A stretch of DNA of 33,825 nucleotides, taken from Treponema sp. GTDB taxonomy: Bacteria; Spirochaetota; Spirochaetia; Treponematales; Breznakiellaceae. The position numbers and the translations under genes were made by a program. Of the stretch, positions 1 to 9,160 are shown piece after piece. Under the pieces are notes generated by a model. The model saw only the letters and a list, made by a program, of their open reading frames with translations, made no database searches and was not told where the DNA came from. Where the stretch lies: the NCBI GenBank assembly GCA_031283725.1, contig JAITBG010000104.1, positions 1 to 33,825 on the forward strand. The letters are read 5' to 3'. How positions within the stretch are numbered: the first letter of the stretch is position 1; each line of letters opens with the position of its first letter.

Positions 1-1
1 A

Positions 2-183
2 GCCGTGCGTGAAGCGTTCCGAAGAGCGCTTGGAGGCGAGGTCCAGGTTTTCCTTCCCGAAGAAAACCAGGGTATTAAGAAATACAACGGCGTTAGCTGG
101 TGGTATTGGCTCCGGCCTCGCTATGCTGGTTCTGCGGCCATTTTCTGTACTAGCAGCCACGACGGTACTGCCGGCAACTCCTA
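2..183 (+). pseudogene. DUF6273-like protein, C-terminal fragment (5' end outside window, 3' end lost at a junction)
   Basis: Frame translates as ...NGVSWWYWLRPRYAGSAAIFCTSSHDGTAGNSYEDW, resembling the WWLRSP...G...V..DG motif of DUF6273-type proteins. After about 180 the frame only reads antisense to the MCP fragment and stops at 223. Confidence 0.5.
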
Positions 184-1503
184 TGAAGACTGGGAGACGC
201 TTTCGCCCTGGTGGTTTACATGACCGGTAAGCTTGTCGAAATTGAGGATGATCTGCTCCATGGTGGCGTTACTTTCCGTGACCGATGCGAACTGGTTGAT
301 CACTTGACCCTTGATGCCCTGGATATTGGCGGTAATCTGGTTTATCGCCGTGGCGGTTTCGGCCATGTTGGTCGCCAGCTCCTCGCCAATTGCAAAAAGA
401 TTAGCCGCCTGTTCTTTGATCGTTATCACTATGTCCTTTATTTTTTCCAGTGTCTCGTTAAAATACCGGGCCAGGTCACCGATTTCGTTCTTCGCGGTGA
501 CGGTAATGGTTTTGGTAAAATCTCCCTTCCCTATGTCTTCAAGGACATGGGTCACACCGATAATGGGCTTGATAATAGAACGGGAAATGAGCAGCGCCGC
601 GACAATTCCGAAGGCCATAAAGGCGCCGACAAAGATAAACATCAGGTTCCGCATGGCATCAAGCTCATGGAGGATTATCCGTTCTTCCACCATGGCCACC
701 AGAGTCATGTCAAAGCCCGGCACTGGTGAAAACCCGATGACCATATTCTTGCCTTCGATGTCATGGAGCATGGAACCTTGTTTTTGGGTGAGGACGGTTT
801 GTATCGCCTCCGCATTGGTGGCGTACCGGGAATCGGTTTTCGCCGCTTCGATGGCGGAGAAAGACCGCATCACCAGGTCTGTGTCCCGGTGAGCTATGAT
901 AACGCCGGCGTTGTTGATCAGATACGCAAAACCGCCGCTATGGGTCCCGATGTTTTTTACAATATCGCCGAAATGGGTCGCGTTATTCCGGGCAAGCAGA
1001 CCGCCCACCACGCTGCCGTCCACCGTAATGGGGACCACGTAGTTGATAAGCGGATAGGGAGTGGCAACGGCGCCTGCCCCGCCGACGATGATGTCCGATA
1101 CCGTCTGTTCCCCCCGGAGCCCCCTTTGCACATATTCCCGTGCAGAAAGGTTGGGGCTCTCTCTGCCCTTGAGATGGGGGGCGTTCCCGTCGGGATAGAT
1201 AATGGCGAAGTCATCCGCGTCGGTACGGTCGATTTCGTTGATCAGCGCCGCTTTCTGGGTTTCAAAGTCCATGGAATGTACATCCCGCTGGTTTGCCAGT
1301 TCCTGGAGGGTGTTCAGCCGGGACTGGATGGTTTCCGCCACCAGCGCCGCGGCGATTTCCGCCTGACTCAGCATCGATGCTCCCGCATCCCGTTTTACTA
1401 TGCTGGTGGCGATAGTAATGGCGAGTATACCGAGACTGAAGGAAACCACCAATACCACCAGACTGATAAGAATAACAATACGCTTTGCGATAGTCACCGT
1501 CAC
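181..1503 (-). pseudogene. Methyl-accepting chemotaxis protein, truncated (TM, dCache-type sensor, HAMP, start of signalling helix only)
   Basis: N-terminal TM, periplasmic sensor (IIYPDGNAPHLKGRESPNLSAREYVQRGLRGEQTVSD), TM2, HAMP (RSIIKPIIGVTHVLEDIGKGDFTK). ORF stops at ...NHQGESVSQSS, before the conserved MCP hairpin tip. Confidence 0.85.
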
Positions 1504-1562
1504 CCCCTCTTTGCCAAAGCCGCTTTTTCGATATACTATACCTAGGATTTCCGCCCTTTTTC

Positions 1563-2667
1563 CTACTTCATTTTGAACTTCGACACTTCCCGGACCAGCA
1601 TGTCGATGTTTTCTTTGTTTTTCCCGCTGATGGTATTTACCCGGTTGACCGCCACATTTATCTGATCCGCCCCTATGGTCATCTCGCTCATCCCCTCGCT
1701 TATCTCCTGGGTTACCGATTCCAGGTTCTTGCTTTCCTTAAAGACCTGTTTGCTTCCCTCTCCCTGTTCTTCCATAGCGTTGCGGATATTTTCCTCCTGA
1801 TCCGATACGGTCCTGACGCCGCTGTCTATGGCTTCAAACTTGTTGAGCACACTTTCGGTGGACTTAGTTATCTTATCGATAGAATCCTTTATTTTCTTGA
1901 GGACTGAATGGACCTTGAGGAGTTTCCCGACCTGATCAATGACGCCGCTGGCAATAATGAAGCTGTTATCGGTATAGACAGTCATGGCGGTAATATCGGG
2001 GTGGGCCTTTATGGTGTCGTCCACCACAGGCTGGGTATAGGCGGTATTTACTTCCACCCCAACCCGGCCTACCACTTTCCCTGTATTGCGGTAAACAACC
2101 GGTACGCTGATTTTTACGATATAGGTGTTCTTTCTCTCCACGGTCTGGGGCACCGGATCATCTATGGTTTCCTTCCGAGCGTTAGGGCCGTTGATAATCG
2201 CCATCATGCCCTGTATGTCGTTATAGGTCAGATTGCTCTATGGTTCCCGTGTACTGAGCGTACCAGGAGGCCCACTGCCCGGTTCCGGTACTGCCGGGAG
2301 CTCCGGCAAAGGCGGCGTCCATCCCTGGGTCTATGGAGTTGGGCTTAAAGACCGCAAAAATGCTGGTTACCTGCTCATTGGAGAGAACGATCGATCGCAT
2401 AAACTGATCAAAACGGTTACGCTGCCTGCCAGGATCGGTTCCGTCATAATCGGCCATCACGTCCGCCAGAGTCTGGGCGATCCGCAGGTAGCTTTCGTAT
2501 CGCAGCTGGATAACCCTGGCCTGCTCAGCGGCAAGCCGTTCCTGGCTTTCCAGGACGGTGGCCATGCGTTGAGGATGCAATACCGACCAAAATAACGGAC
2601 AGAGACACTCCGGAGACCAACAAAATAGCGATAACGATGATGATTAGACGATACTTTAACTTCACAA
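1563..2667 (-). pseudogene. Second methyl-accepting chemotaxis protein, frameshifted and internally deleted
   Basis: GTG start near 2667 after GGAGAGGAG gives VKLKYRLIIIVIAILLVSGVSLSVILVGIASS; frame changes near 2575 to ...RMATVLESQERLAAEQARVIQ and again near 2215 (SDL / YNDIQGMMAIING). The C-terminal piece VLKKIKDSIDKITKSTESVLNKFEAIDSG is joined directly to the sensor domain, with no TM2, HAMP or hairpin tip. Confidence 0.85.
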
Positions 2668-2759
2668 CTACTCCTCTCCGCAATAGTTTTTATAGATTAA
2701 TACGATTCAAAATTTTGGTAGTATTTTATATTGTAATGTAGTGGTATAAAAAACATCAT

Positions 2760-3108
2760 TTGGTGGATATGTTGCCGCTCTGTCCTGATTTGCCGCTTGG
2801 GCGGGACTTATGGCTATGGGCTGTATCCGGGGTGAAAGGGCTTGTTACCACACGAGCCCGTTGGGGGATTGAGAACAAGCTGTACTGGATGCCGGATGCG
2901 GCGTTTCAGGAAGATTACGCCCGGAACCGGAAAGACCATTCCGTGCCAACCGGGCAATTTTACAGAAGATAACGCGCAATCTCATTCGGCTGGAACCGAC
3001 GGAGAAATGTCGTAAAAAAACTTTTTCTCAACCGGAAACGGCTCTACGCATCCTACGAACCTGATTTCCTGCCCAACATTCTGCTCAATTTATAATGCGG
3101 TTGCCCTG
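2760..3108 (+). mobile_element. ISAs1-family transposase C-terminal remnant
   Basis: RWGIENKLYWMPDAAFQEDYARNRKDHS is a hallmark ISAs1 transposase segment. The frame is then broken (ITRNLIRLEP and SYEPDFLPNILLNL in other frames). Right end tgcggttgccctg resembles an ISAs1-type CAGGG terminus. Confidence 0.75.
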
Positions 3109-3256
3109 CCATTGAATTCCTGCCTATAAAAAGTTTCTTTTTTATAAGGATTTTGTGCTTTTTTCGTAAAAAATGTTTTACATTTTTATAATAATTCATT
3201 ATTATGATAGTCAGCTAAAATCGAATCCAAAGCGTATCGTAAAGGGGAAAATTCGT

Positions 3257-3679
3257 ATGAGAATAACCACTAGGGGCCGTTATGCACTTAGGGCATCCGT
3301 GGCGCTGGCGAAAATAGGTAAAGACGGGACTCCGGTATCTATCAACAGCCTCTCGGAACTCGAGAACATTTCCTCTGTATTTCTTGAACAGATTTTTTTT
3401 AAACTTCGAAAGGCGGGTATCGTTTCATCAGTCCGGGGGCCCGGGGGCGGATTTTATTTTGCCCAGCCCCTGGATCAATTAACTATCAAAAAAATCCTGG
3501 ACGCCGCAGGGGAGGATCTGAGCCTCACCGCCTGCGATAAACATTCCGAGGATTGTCCCCGCTTAGGGCTATGTCTTACCCATTCGGTCTGGGCGGAGGT
3601 AACGGAGCTGATTAACAATTTTTTCGACAGCATAACCCTGGCCGCTATTCTGGAAAAAGACAAATTCGGCAAGGAATAA
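3257..3679 (+). CDS. Rrf2 family transcriptional regulator, IscR-like with Cys cluster
   Basis: MRITTRGRYALRASVALAKIG...LEQIFFKLRKAGIVSSVRGPGGGF is Rrf2 wHTH; C-x6-C-x5-C-x2-H motif (CDKHSEDCPRLGLCLTH). AAAGGGGAAA precedes the ATG. Confidence 0.9.
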   Translation: MRITTRGRYALRASVALAKIGKDGTPVSINSLSELENISSVFLEQIFFKLRKAGIVSSVRGPGGGFYFAQPLDQLTIKKILDAAGEDLSLTACDKHSEDCPRLGLCLTHSVWAEVTELINNFFDSITLAAILEKDKFGKE

Positions 3680-3688
3680 GGGATTTTC

Positions 3689-5212
3689 ATGAAACAGAAG
3701 ATAAAGGATAAGGAAGCGTACCGGAAGGTAACCGAGGCTTTTCAGCGGCAGAAAAAAGGTGTTACGGTTGCGGATATTGTGGCAAAAACGGCGTTACCCC
3801 TGGATACGGTTCGGGAAATGGTTCCCCGGGTGGCGGATGAATATTCCGCCCGCCTCCAGGTGACCGAATCCGGGGAGATACTCTATTCCTTTCCCCGGGG
3901 TTTTACCAGTAAATACCGTGGTTTTAAGGCGAGGTTCAACCGGCTTGTGGAAAAATTTGGTAAGGCCCTGAAAATCGCCGCTAAAGCTCTCTTTAAGGTC
4001 TGGATTATGGTGATGCTGGTGGGTTATTTTGCCCTGTTCATGGTCATCGCCCTGGGAGCCCTGATGATTTCCGTGGCCGGCTCCTCCAGTTCCAACCGCT
4101 CCTCCAACCGGAACAGCGGGGGTATTGGGGGCATGTACTTTGCCTCCAACATTCTTAACCTGATAATCCGTATCTGGTTTTATTCCGAATTAACCAAGTC
4201 CCTGGATGGCCGGTACTACGGCTATGGCCGCCCCAACCAGGCTGCCCGCCCTAAGGGGCGTCCGCTATACAAGGCGATTTTTTCTTTTGTGTTTGGTGAC
4301 GGGGACCCCAACGCCGACTGGCCAAGCCGGGAAAAACAGGCGGTGATCGCCTATATTCAGGGGAACCGCGGGGTCATTTCCCTGCCGGAGTTTATGGTCC
4401 TCACCGGCGACAGCCCCGCCGAAGCAGAGGACCGGATCACCGGCTACTGCGCCGAATTTGGCGGCCTCCCGGAGGCTACCGGTGACGGAACCGTGGTGTA
4501 CCGCTTCGACAAGCTGCTCCTGCGGGCGGATAAAAAAGGCCGGCCTTTTGTGGACTCTTCCACGGAAAATTTCGCTGGGGGAATTGCGCCTATAAAGCGG
4601 CTTTTCTCCTTTTCCTCCAATCCTCCAAAAATGAACCGCTGGTTTGGGGTCATCAATACGGTAAACCTCGTTTTCGGCGTTTACTTTTTCTACAATGCCC
4701 TCACCACCGGAGCCATCTTTACCCAGGCCCAGTTTGATGCTGCGCCTCACCTCTATAGAATCGCCTATTTGCTCCTTTCCAGAATAGGCTGGGAAACACT
4801 GCCCTTAATGAGCATCGGTTTAGGGGTCATCCCCATGGTCTTCTCACTCCTTTTCTGGCTCATACCAAGTCTTCGGTACCTGGGAATGAAGGAGACCAAC
4901 GAAATCATCAAACTGGAAAACCTCCGTAAAATCGGCTACCACTCTATCTGGGATTCCCCCCTTTCGGTTAAACCCGCCGACATTGCCCCCAAGGCCGAAG
5001 AATGCCGCCCCAAAAAAATAACCGCCGCCCAGAACCGGATCATTAAAGAGATCGGTTCCTACACGGTCCCGGATGTGACCATAGGCCCGGCAGGAGAGAC
5101 GGTCTACACCTTCAAGGAATTGGAGCGGGAAAAGAACGCCCTGGAAAAATACCGCTCGGAAATCAACGCCGGCGCTTCCTCCCTTGGGAAGACAGTATTT
5201 GACAGCGAATAG
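3689..5212 (+). CDS. Conserved membrane protein of unknown function with repeated small helical/winged-helix-like domains
   Basis: 507-aa ORF, ATG 10 nt after the Rrf2 stop; central TM segments; soluble segments of similar style at N-terminus, middle and C-terminus. Confidence 0.8.
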   Translation: MKQKIKDKEAYRKVTEAFQRQKKGVTVADIVAKTALPLDTVREMVPRVADEYSARLQVTESGEILYSFPRGFTSKYRGFKARFNRLVEKFGKALKIAAKALFKVWIMVMLVGYFALFMVIALGALMISVAGSSSSNRSSNRNSGGIGGMYFASNILNLIIRIWFYSELTKSLDGRYYGYGRPNQAARPKGRPLYKAIFSFVFGDGDPNADWPSREKQAVIAYIQGNRGVISLPEFMVLTGDSPAEAEDRITGYCAEFGGLPEATGDGTVVYRFDKLLLRADKKGRPFVDSSTENFAGGIAPIKRLFSFSSNPPKMNRWFGVINTVNLVFGVYFFYNALTTGAIFTQAQFDAAPHLYRIAYLLLSRIGWETLPLMSIGLGVIPMVFSLLFWLIPSLRYLGMKETNEIIKLENLRKIGYHSIWDSPLSVKPADIAPKAEECRPKKITAAQNRIIKEIGSYTVPDVTIGPAGETVYTFKELEREKNALEKYRSEINAGASSLGKTVFDSE

Positions 5213-5224
5213 GGTGACGCCGGA

Positions 5225-7846
5225 TTATGGGTACAGAAAACGCTCTATCCCCTGCAATAACCTGTTGAATTCAGAAAAGTTGGTCCTGGTTTCCGGTATG
5301 GACCGCAGAAAGAACTTCCCGTAGTGTTTGCGCAGAAGGCGTCCATCCAGCACCGCCACTACTCCGTGATCGCTGGAACGGCGCATGAGCCGGCCAAAGC
5401 CCTGTTTGAACTTCATTATTGCCTCCGGAAGGGAGAGCTCCATGAAGGAACTGCCGCCTTGCTGTTCCAGAGCTTCGCAACGGGCTTTGAAGACCGGCTC
5501 GTTGGGGGTACGGAAGGGAAGGCGGCAGAGGATCACCAGACGCAGGGTGTCCCCCGGGGCGTCCACCCCTTCCCAAAAAGAGTGGGTGGCAAAAAGTACG
5601 CTGGACTGGTCTTCTAAAAATGTTTTGAGGAGCCGGCTCCGGTCATCATCCCCCTGCTTGAGACAGCGTATGCCCTGCGCTTCCAGCGGCGGGGCTGCGG
5701 CGGCAAAGGCGCTACGGAGGGACTCGTAGGAAGTGAAGAGGATTAGAGCGGAACCACCGGCGGTTTCCGCAAGCTTTGCCGCGGCGTTGTCCACAAAAGC
5801 CCGGTAGCTCTCCTGGTCTGGGAGAGGGGCGTCGGCGGGAATCGCCAGGAGCACCGCTTGGGCGTAGGGGAAGGGACTGGGGAACTGTCCCGTAAGGACA
5901 TCCTGTTCCGAAGCCAGTTTAAGGCCGCAGCGGTTTTCCCAGTAGCTGAAGGAATCGTTTACCGTAAGGGTAGCGGATACGCAGACCACGGTCTTGTTGG
6001 GCTCAAAGAGCGCTCCCTTCAGGTATGGCGCCACGTCAATGGGGGTGACGGTGAAAACCGCCCAATCGCCGGTATTGGCGCCTTTCTCCCCCCTTCCGGT
6101 ACGGCGCTCTATCCACATAACTTCTGTGGGACGTTCCCGGTATTCGATAAAGGAAGCGCAGATCACGCCGGCAGCTTCCAGCCGCCGGGTAACAGACTTT
6201 ATCTCCCAAACCGCGGGATCATCGGCGCTGTCCTCGGGAACGGTTTCCAGCATATTCCGGACGAGCCCCGCCAGGGCGGATATTTTTTTCCGCAGATCCA
6301 ACAGTAATGGTGTCAGCATAGCAGCAATACTGTTTTCATCCGCCGCCGTAAGCCGGAAGTTGCCGTCGGTCCGGCAGAATGCCAGGGCGGATTCGTCCAG
6401 GGTGTCGGCGGCGTCCCGGATAAATTGGATGGCGTCCGCCCCGCGGTCGAGCTTGTCCTCTTGGCGGCAGAGCGCGGCCAAGAGGACCAGGAGTCCCATC
6501 TGCTGCGAGCGGCGGCGGCGGTAAAGCCGGCCAAGCTGGCGGTATAGGCCTATGCGGCTGAACTCCTTGGAGAAGAAGGATGTAGCGGCGCTTTCCATGG
6601 TGTGGGCTTCGTCCATGATCACCCGGGTATAGGGGGGAAGCACCACCGTAGAGTCATACCCCGCGCCTTCCACCCTGGCGGCCAGATCCGCAAAGAGAAG
6701 ATGGTGGTTCACCACCAGGATACGGGCATCGGCGGCCTCTTTGCGAAGGGCGAGGACGAAACAGCGCTCCCGTTCGGGGCAGCGGAGGCCCATACAGAGA
6801 TCGGCCTCGGAACAGACCCGGGACCAGAGGCTTTCGGAGGGTAAAAAAGAAAGGTCCGAACGGCTGCCGGTTGCGGTGGTTTCCGCCCATGCGGTAATAC
6901 GCTCAAGGTCATCCTTATCATCATCAAAAAACTCAGTTTCCCTGAGCGCATCCCCCAGGCGGCGATGGCAGAGATAATTTCCCCGGCCCTTAATGAGTAC
7001 CGCTTTGACTGCGGATCTTCGGTCCGGTTTATCCAGCGCCCCGTTTACCAGGGGTATATCCTTTTCGTAAAGCTGTTGCTGGAGGTTGATGGTGGCGGTG
7101 GAAATTACGATCCGCTCCTCGTTCTCCAGGGCAAAACACATGGCCGGAAGGAGGTAGGCAAAAGATTTCCCCACCCCGGTCCCCGCTTCGGCAACCACCG
7201 TACTATCTTCGTTAAAACCCCGGATGATGAGCCGCATCAGCGCAAGCTGGGAAGACCGGCTTTCGTAGGATTCCAGCCGCCGGGCAATGGAGCCGCCTTC
7301 CTCAAGGGCCGCGCACATGGTGTCCGTATCCAATACCACCTGTTTCCGCCGCCGCCTCGGTTCAGCCACCACATAGACCTTGCCTACGGGGTTATCAACA
7401 ATAAAAAAACCCGTCCCGTCTTCAGCCGCCCGGCCCGCTATATCAAGATCCTCATCACTGGGAACCAGGAATCCCGTGGGGTGATTGTGGATTAATACGT
7501 CAGCTGCAAGCGGCAGATCCGGGAGGGCCGGCGTATCTTCCCCGCCGCCGGACCAATTCCGCAGGGCCAGGACCGAGTCTTTGTTGCCCCGGGCCTGTAT
7601 CACAAGGCGGGAAACCAGCCCCTGATCATCCAGGTACCCAAGGGCAAAAACCTCGTTTCCCCGGGAATCCTCTATTTCCGAGCGGAGCTGTTCAATACAT
7701 TTGGCGGAAATCCGTTTTGTCGCCTGCACCTCATAAATAATAGCAGATAAATAGCAATGAGCAAAAGTATCTTCCCCGGGGAAGTCAAAGCGGCGCCTGG
7801 TTCGGCGGGTAAAGACCGAATTGAATAGCCCCTTTTTCAGGAACAC
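5225..7846 (-). CDS. DinG/XPD-family ATP-dependent helicase with N-terminal RadC-like JAB/JAMM domain
   Basis: Walker A EAGTGVGKS, DEAH box VIMDEAHTME, Fe-S cysteines C..C..C..C (RVCSEADLCMGLRCPERERC), ATHSFWEGVDAPGD helicase motif; N-terminal IHNHPTGFLVPSDEDLDIA matches JAMM HxHP..SxxD. Confidence 0.9.
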   Translation of the reverse strand: MFLKKGLFNSVFTRRTRRRFDFPGEDTFAHCYLSAIIYEVQATKRISAKCIEQLRSEIEDSRGNEVFALGYLDDQGLVSRLVIQARGNKDSVLALRNWSGGGEDTPALPDLPLAADVLIHNHPTGFLVPSDEDLDIAGRAAEDGTGFFIVDNPVGKVYVVAEPRRRRKQVVLDTDTMCAALEEGGSIARRLESYESRSSQLALMRLIIRGFNEDSTVVAEAGTGVGKSFAYLLPAMCFALENEERIVISTATINLQQQLYEKDIPLVNGALDKPDRRSAVKAVLIKGRGNYLCHRRLGDALRETEFFDDDKDDLERITAWAETTATGSRSDLSFLPSESLWSRVCSEADLCMGLRCPERERCFVLALRKEAADARILVVNHHLLFADLAARVEGAGYDSTVVLPPYTRVIMDEAHTMESAATSFFSKEFSRIGLYRQLGRLYRRRRSQQMGLLVLLAALCRQEDKLDRGADAIQFIRDAADTLDESALAFCRTDGNFRLTAADENSIAAMLTPLLLDLRKKISALAGLVRNMLETVPEDSADDPAVWEIKSVTRRLEAAGVICASFIEYRERPTEVMWIERRTGRGEKGANTGDWAVFTVTPIDVAPYLKGALFEPNKTVVCVSATLTVNDSFSYWENRCGLKLASEQDVLTGQFPSPFPYAQAVLLAIPADAPLPDQESYRAFVDNAAAKLAETAGGSALILFTSYESLRSAFAAAAPPLEAQGIRCLKQGDDDRSRLLKTFLEDQSSVLFATHSFWEGVDAPGDTLRLVILCRLPFRTPNEPVFKARCEALEQQGGSSFMELSLPEAIMKFKQGFGRLMRRSSDHGVVAVLDGRLLRKHYGKFFLRSIPETRTNFSEFNRLLQGIERFLYP

Positions 7847-7866
7847 TTATCAGATATTCTCGGGGT

Positions 7867-9135
7867 TTACAGCAAATTTCCTTCACCGTCAAATGGAAGG
7901 GCGTATAAATCGCTCACGATAGTCAGGGAAGGATTTTTTTTGGCTTCCTGATAATACGCTTCAGAAAGTTCAATCTCGTCCATGGACAAGGTGTTTTTAA
8001 TTCTGATTAACCTTATTTTGGCCTCATCAATACCGACACAGGTTCTAACCGCGCCTTGGATAGCAAGCCTGTCACTTTGCATAATCAGCGGCAAAAATCC
8101 CCCCAGGGGAACACGGGAGGTAATACAGTTCGGATAGGTTTTCTCAAAATCGAACTTTTTGAAAATGCGCATGGTCCCGAAATCCGCTAAACCGGCGCCC
8201 AGGATATTACCGTGGGACTCTTCGGTGACGTCAAGGACCACCACGCGTTGAGCATTAATGCCGCCGGTTTTATAGGGCGCGGTGAAACGTCCGGTGATAT
8301 TGGGGTCCATACCATCCCCGCTGATGTTCTTGCCGATTTTGTCTACAACAAGAACATCGGCGGTATCAAACAGAATACGGGGCATTCTATCCCTGGCTTC
8401 ATCCAAGAGCTTGGGTTCCAGCTCCGGAATTTCCTTCGGCGTCAGGGCCTTGACCTTCCAGGTCTTGTCATACGCGTTTTCAACCAGCCCAAGGCCGAAT
8501 AGTATATTGGCTTTATCCAATACTACCTGTCCAAAGGCGGGCACCATTTTTGCCATTGCTCCGAATCCGGCGGCATGGCAGAGGGAAGCGCCGTACTGTT
8601 TCCCCAAACCGATGGCCATCATTTTCATAATACCGCTTTCATAGGGTCCGGTAAAATCGGTATGTGGTTTTATACGATTAATTACAATAACGCCGTCCGC
8701 TTTTGCGGCGTACTTATCAATGTAAACATCAATTCCATCCGGGGTTTTACCTATTTCCACTGTATCCATACAGGATATGATCCGGCAACCGCAATATTCC
8801 TCGGTTACGCCGTAGCCTGACGCAACAGCCGACTGCCCCTCCGCGGTAGCGCCCCCATGGCTTCCCATTGCCGGAACAATGAAGGGGGATGCGCCTTGCC
8901 GCTTGCAAAAATCGGCCGTCAGTTTAAGCACTAAAGCCAGGTTATCAACACCGCGGCTTGTGCAGGTAAGGCAAACAGACGTACCCCGCTGAATAGTATT
9001 TTTAATCTCCGGTCGTGATAGTTGTTCAATAACCGCAGCTTCCACATCGTCAATTTTGCCGGCATCGAAGATCTGCTTAGCGCGAAACACCTTCGGCAAG
9101 GAAACGTCTTTTACCAAATCCGCAACAACACCCAT
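7867..9135 (-). CDS. LarA-related (DUF2088) lactate racemase domain-containing protein
   Basis: RGTSVCLTCTSRGVDNLALVLKLTADFCKRQGASPFIVPAMGSHGGATAEGQ...RIKPHTDF is typical of LarA-N-like proteins. Start taken at internal ATG (MGVVADLVKDVSLPK). Confidence 0.8.
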   Translation of the reverse strand: MGVVADLVKDVSLPKVFRAKQIFDAGKIDDVEAAVIEQLSRPEIKNTIQRGTSVCLTCTSRGVDNLALVLKLTADFCKRQGASPFIVPAMGSHGGATAEGQSAVASGYGVTEEYCGCRIISCMDTVEIGKTPDGIDVYIDKYAAKADGVIVINRIKPHTDFTGPYESGIMKMMAIGLGKQYGASLCHAAGFGAMAKMVPAFGQVVLDKANILFGLGLVENAYDKTWKVKALTPKEIPELEPKLLDEARDRMPRILFDTADVLVVDKIGKNISGDGMDPNITGRFTAPYKTGGINAQRVVVLDVTEESHGNILGAGLADFGTMRIFKKFDFEKTYPNCITSRVPLGGFLPLIMQSDRLAIQGAVRTCVGIDEAKIRLIRIKNTLSMDEIELSEAYYQEAKKNPSLTIVSDLYALPFDGEGNLL

Positions 9136-9160
9136 TCCCCTGCCTAATCCTGATCCTATT

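Noticed and set aside
763-1545. 260-aa ORF on + strand
   Set aside because: Antisense to the MCP fragment; shadow ORF.
3186-3205. AT-rich near-palindrome ATAATAATTCATTATTAT upstream of the Rrf2 gene as an operator
   Set aside because: Too AT-rich and imperfect to distinguish from chance without comparative data.
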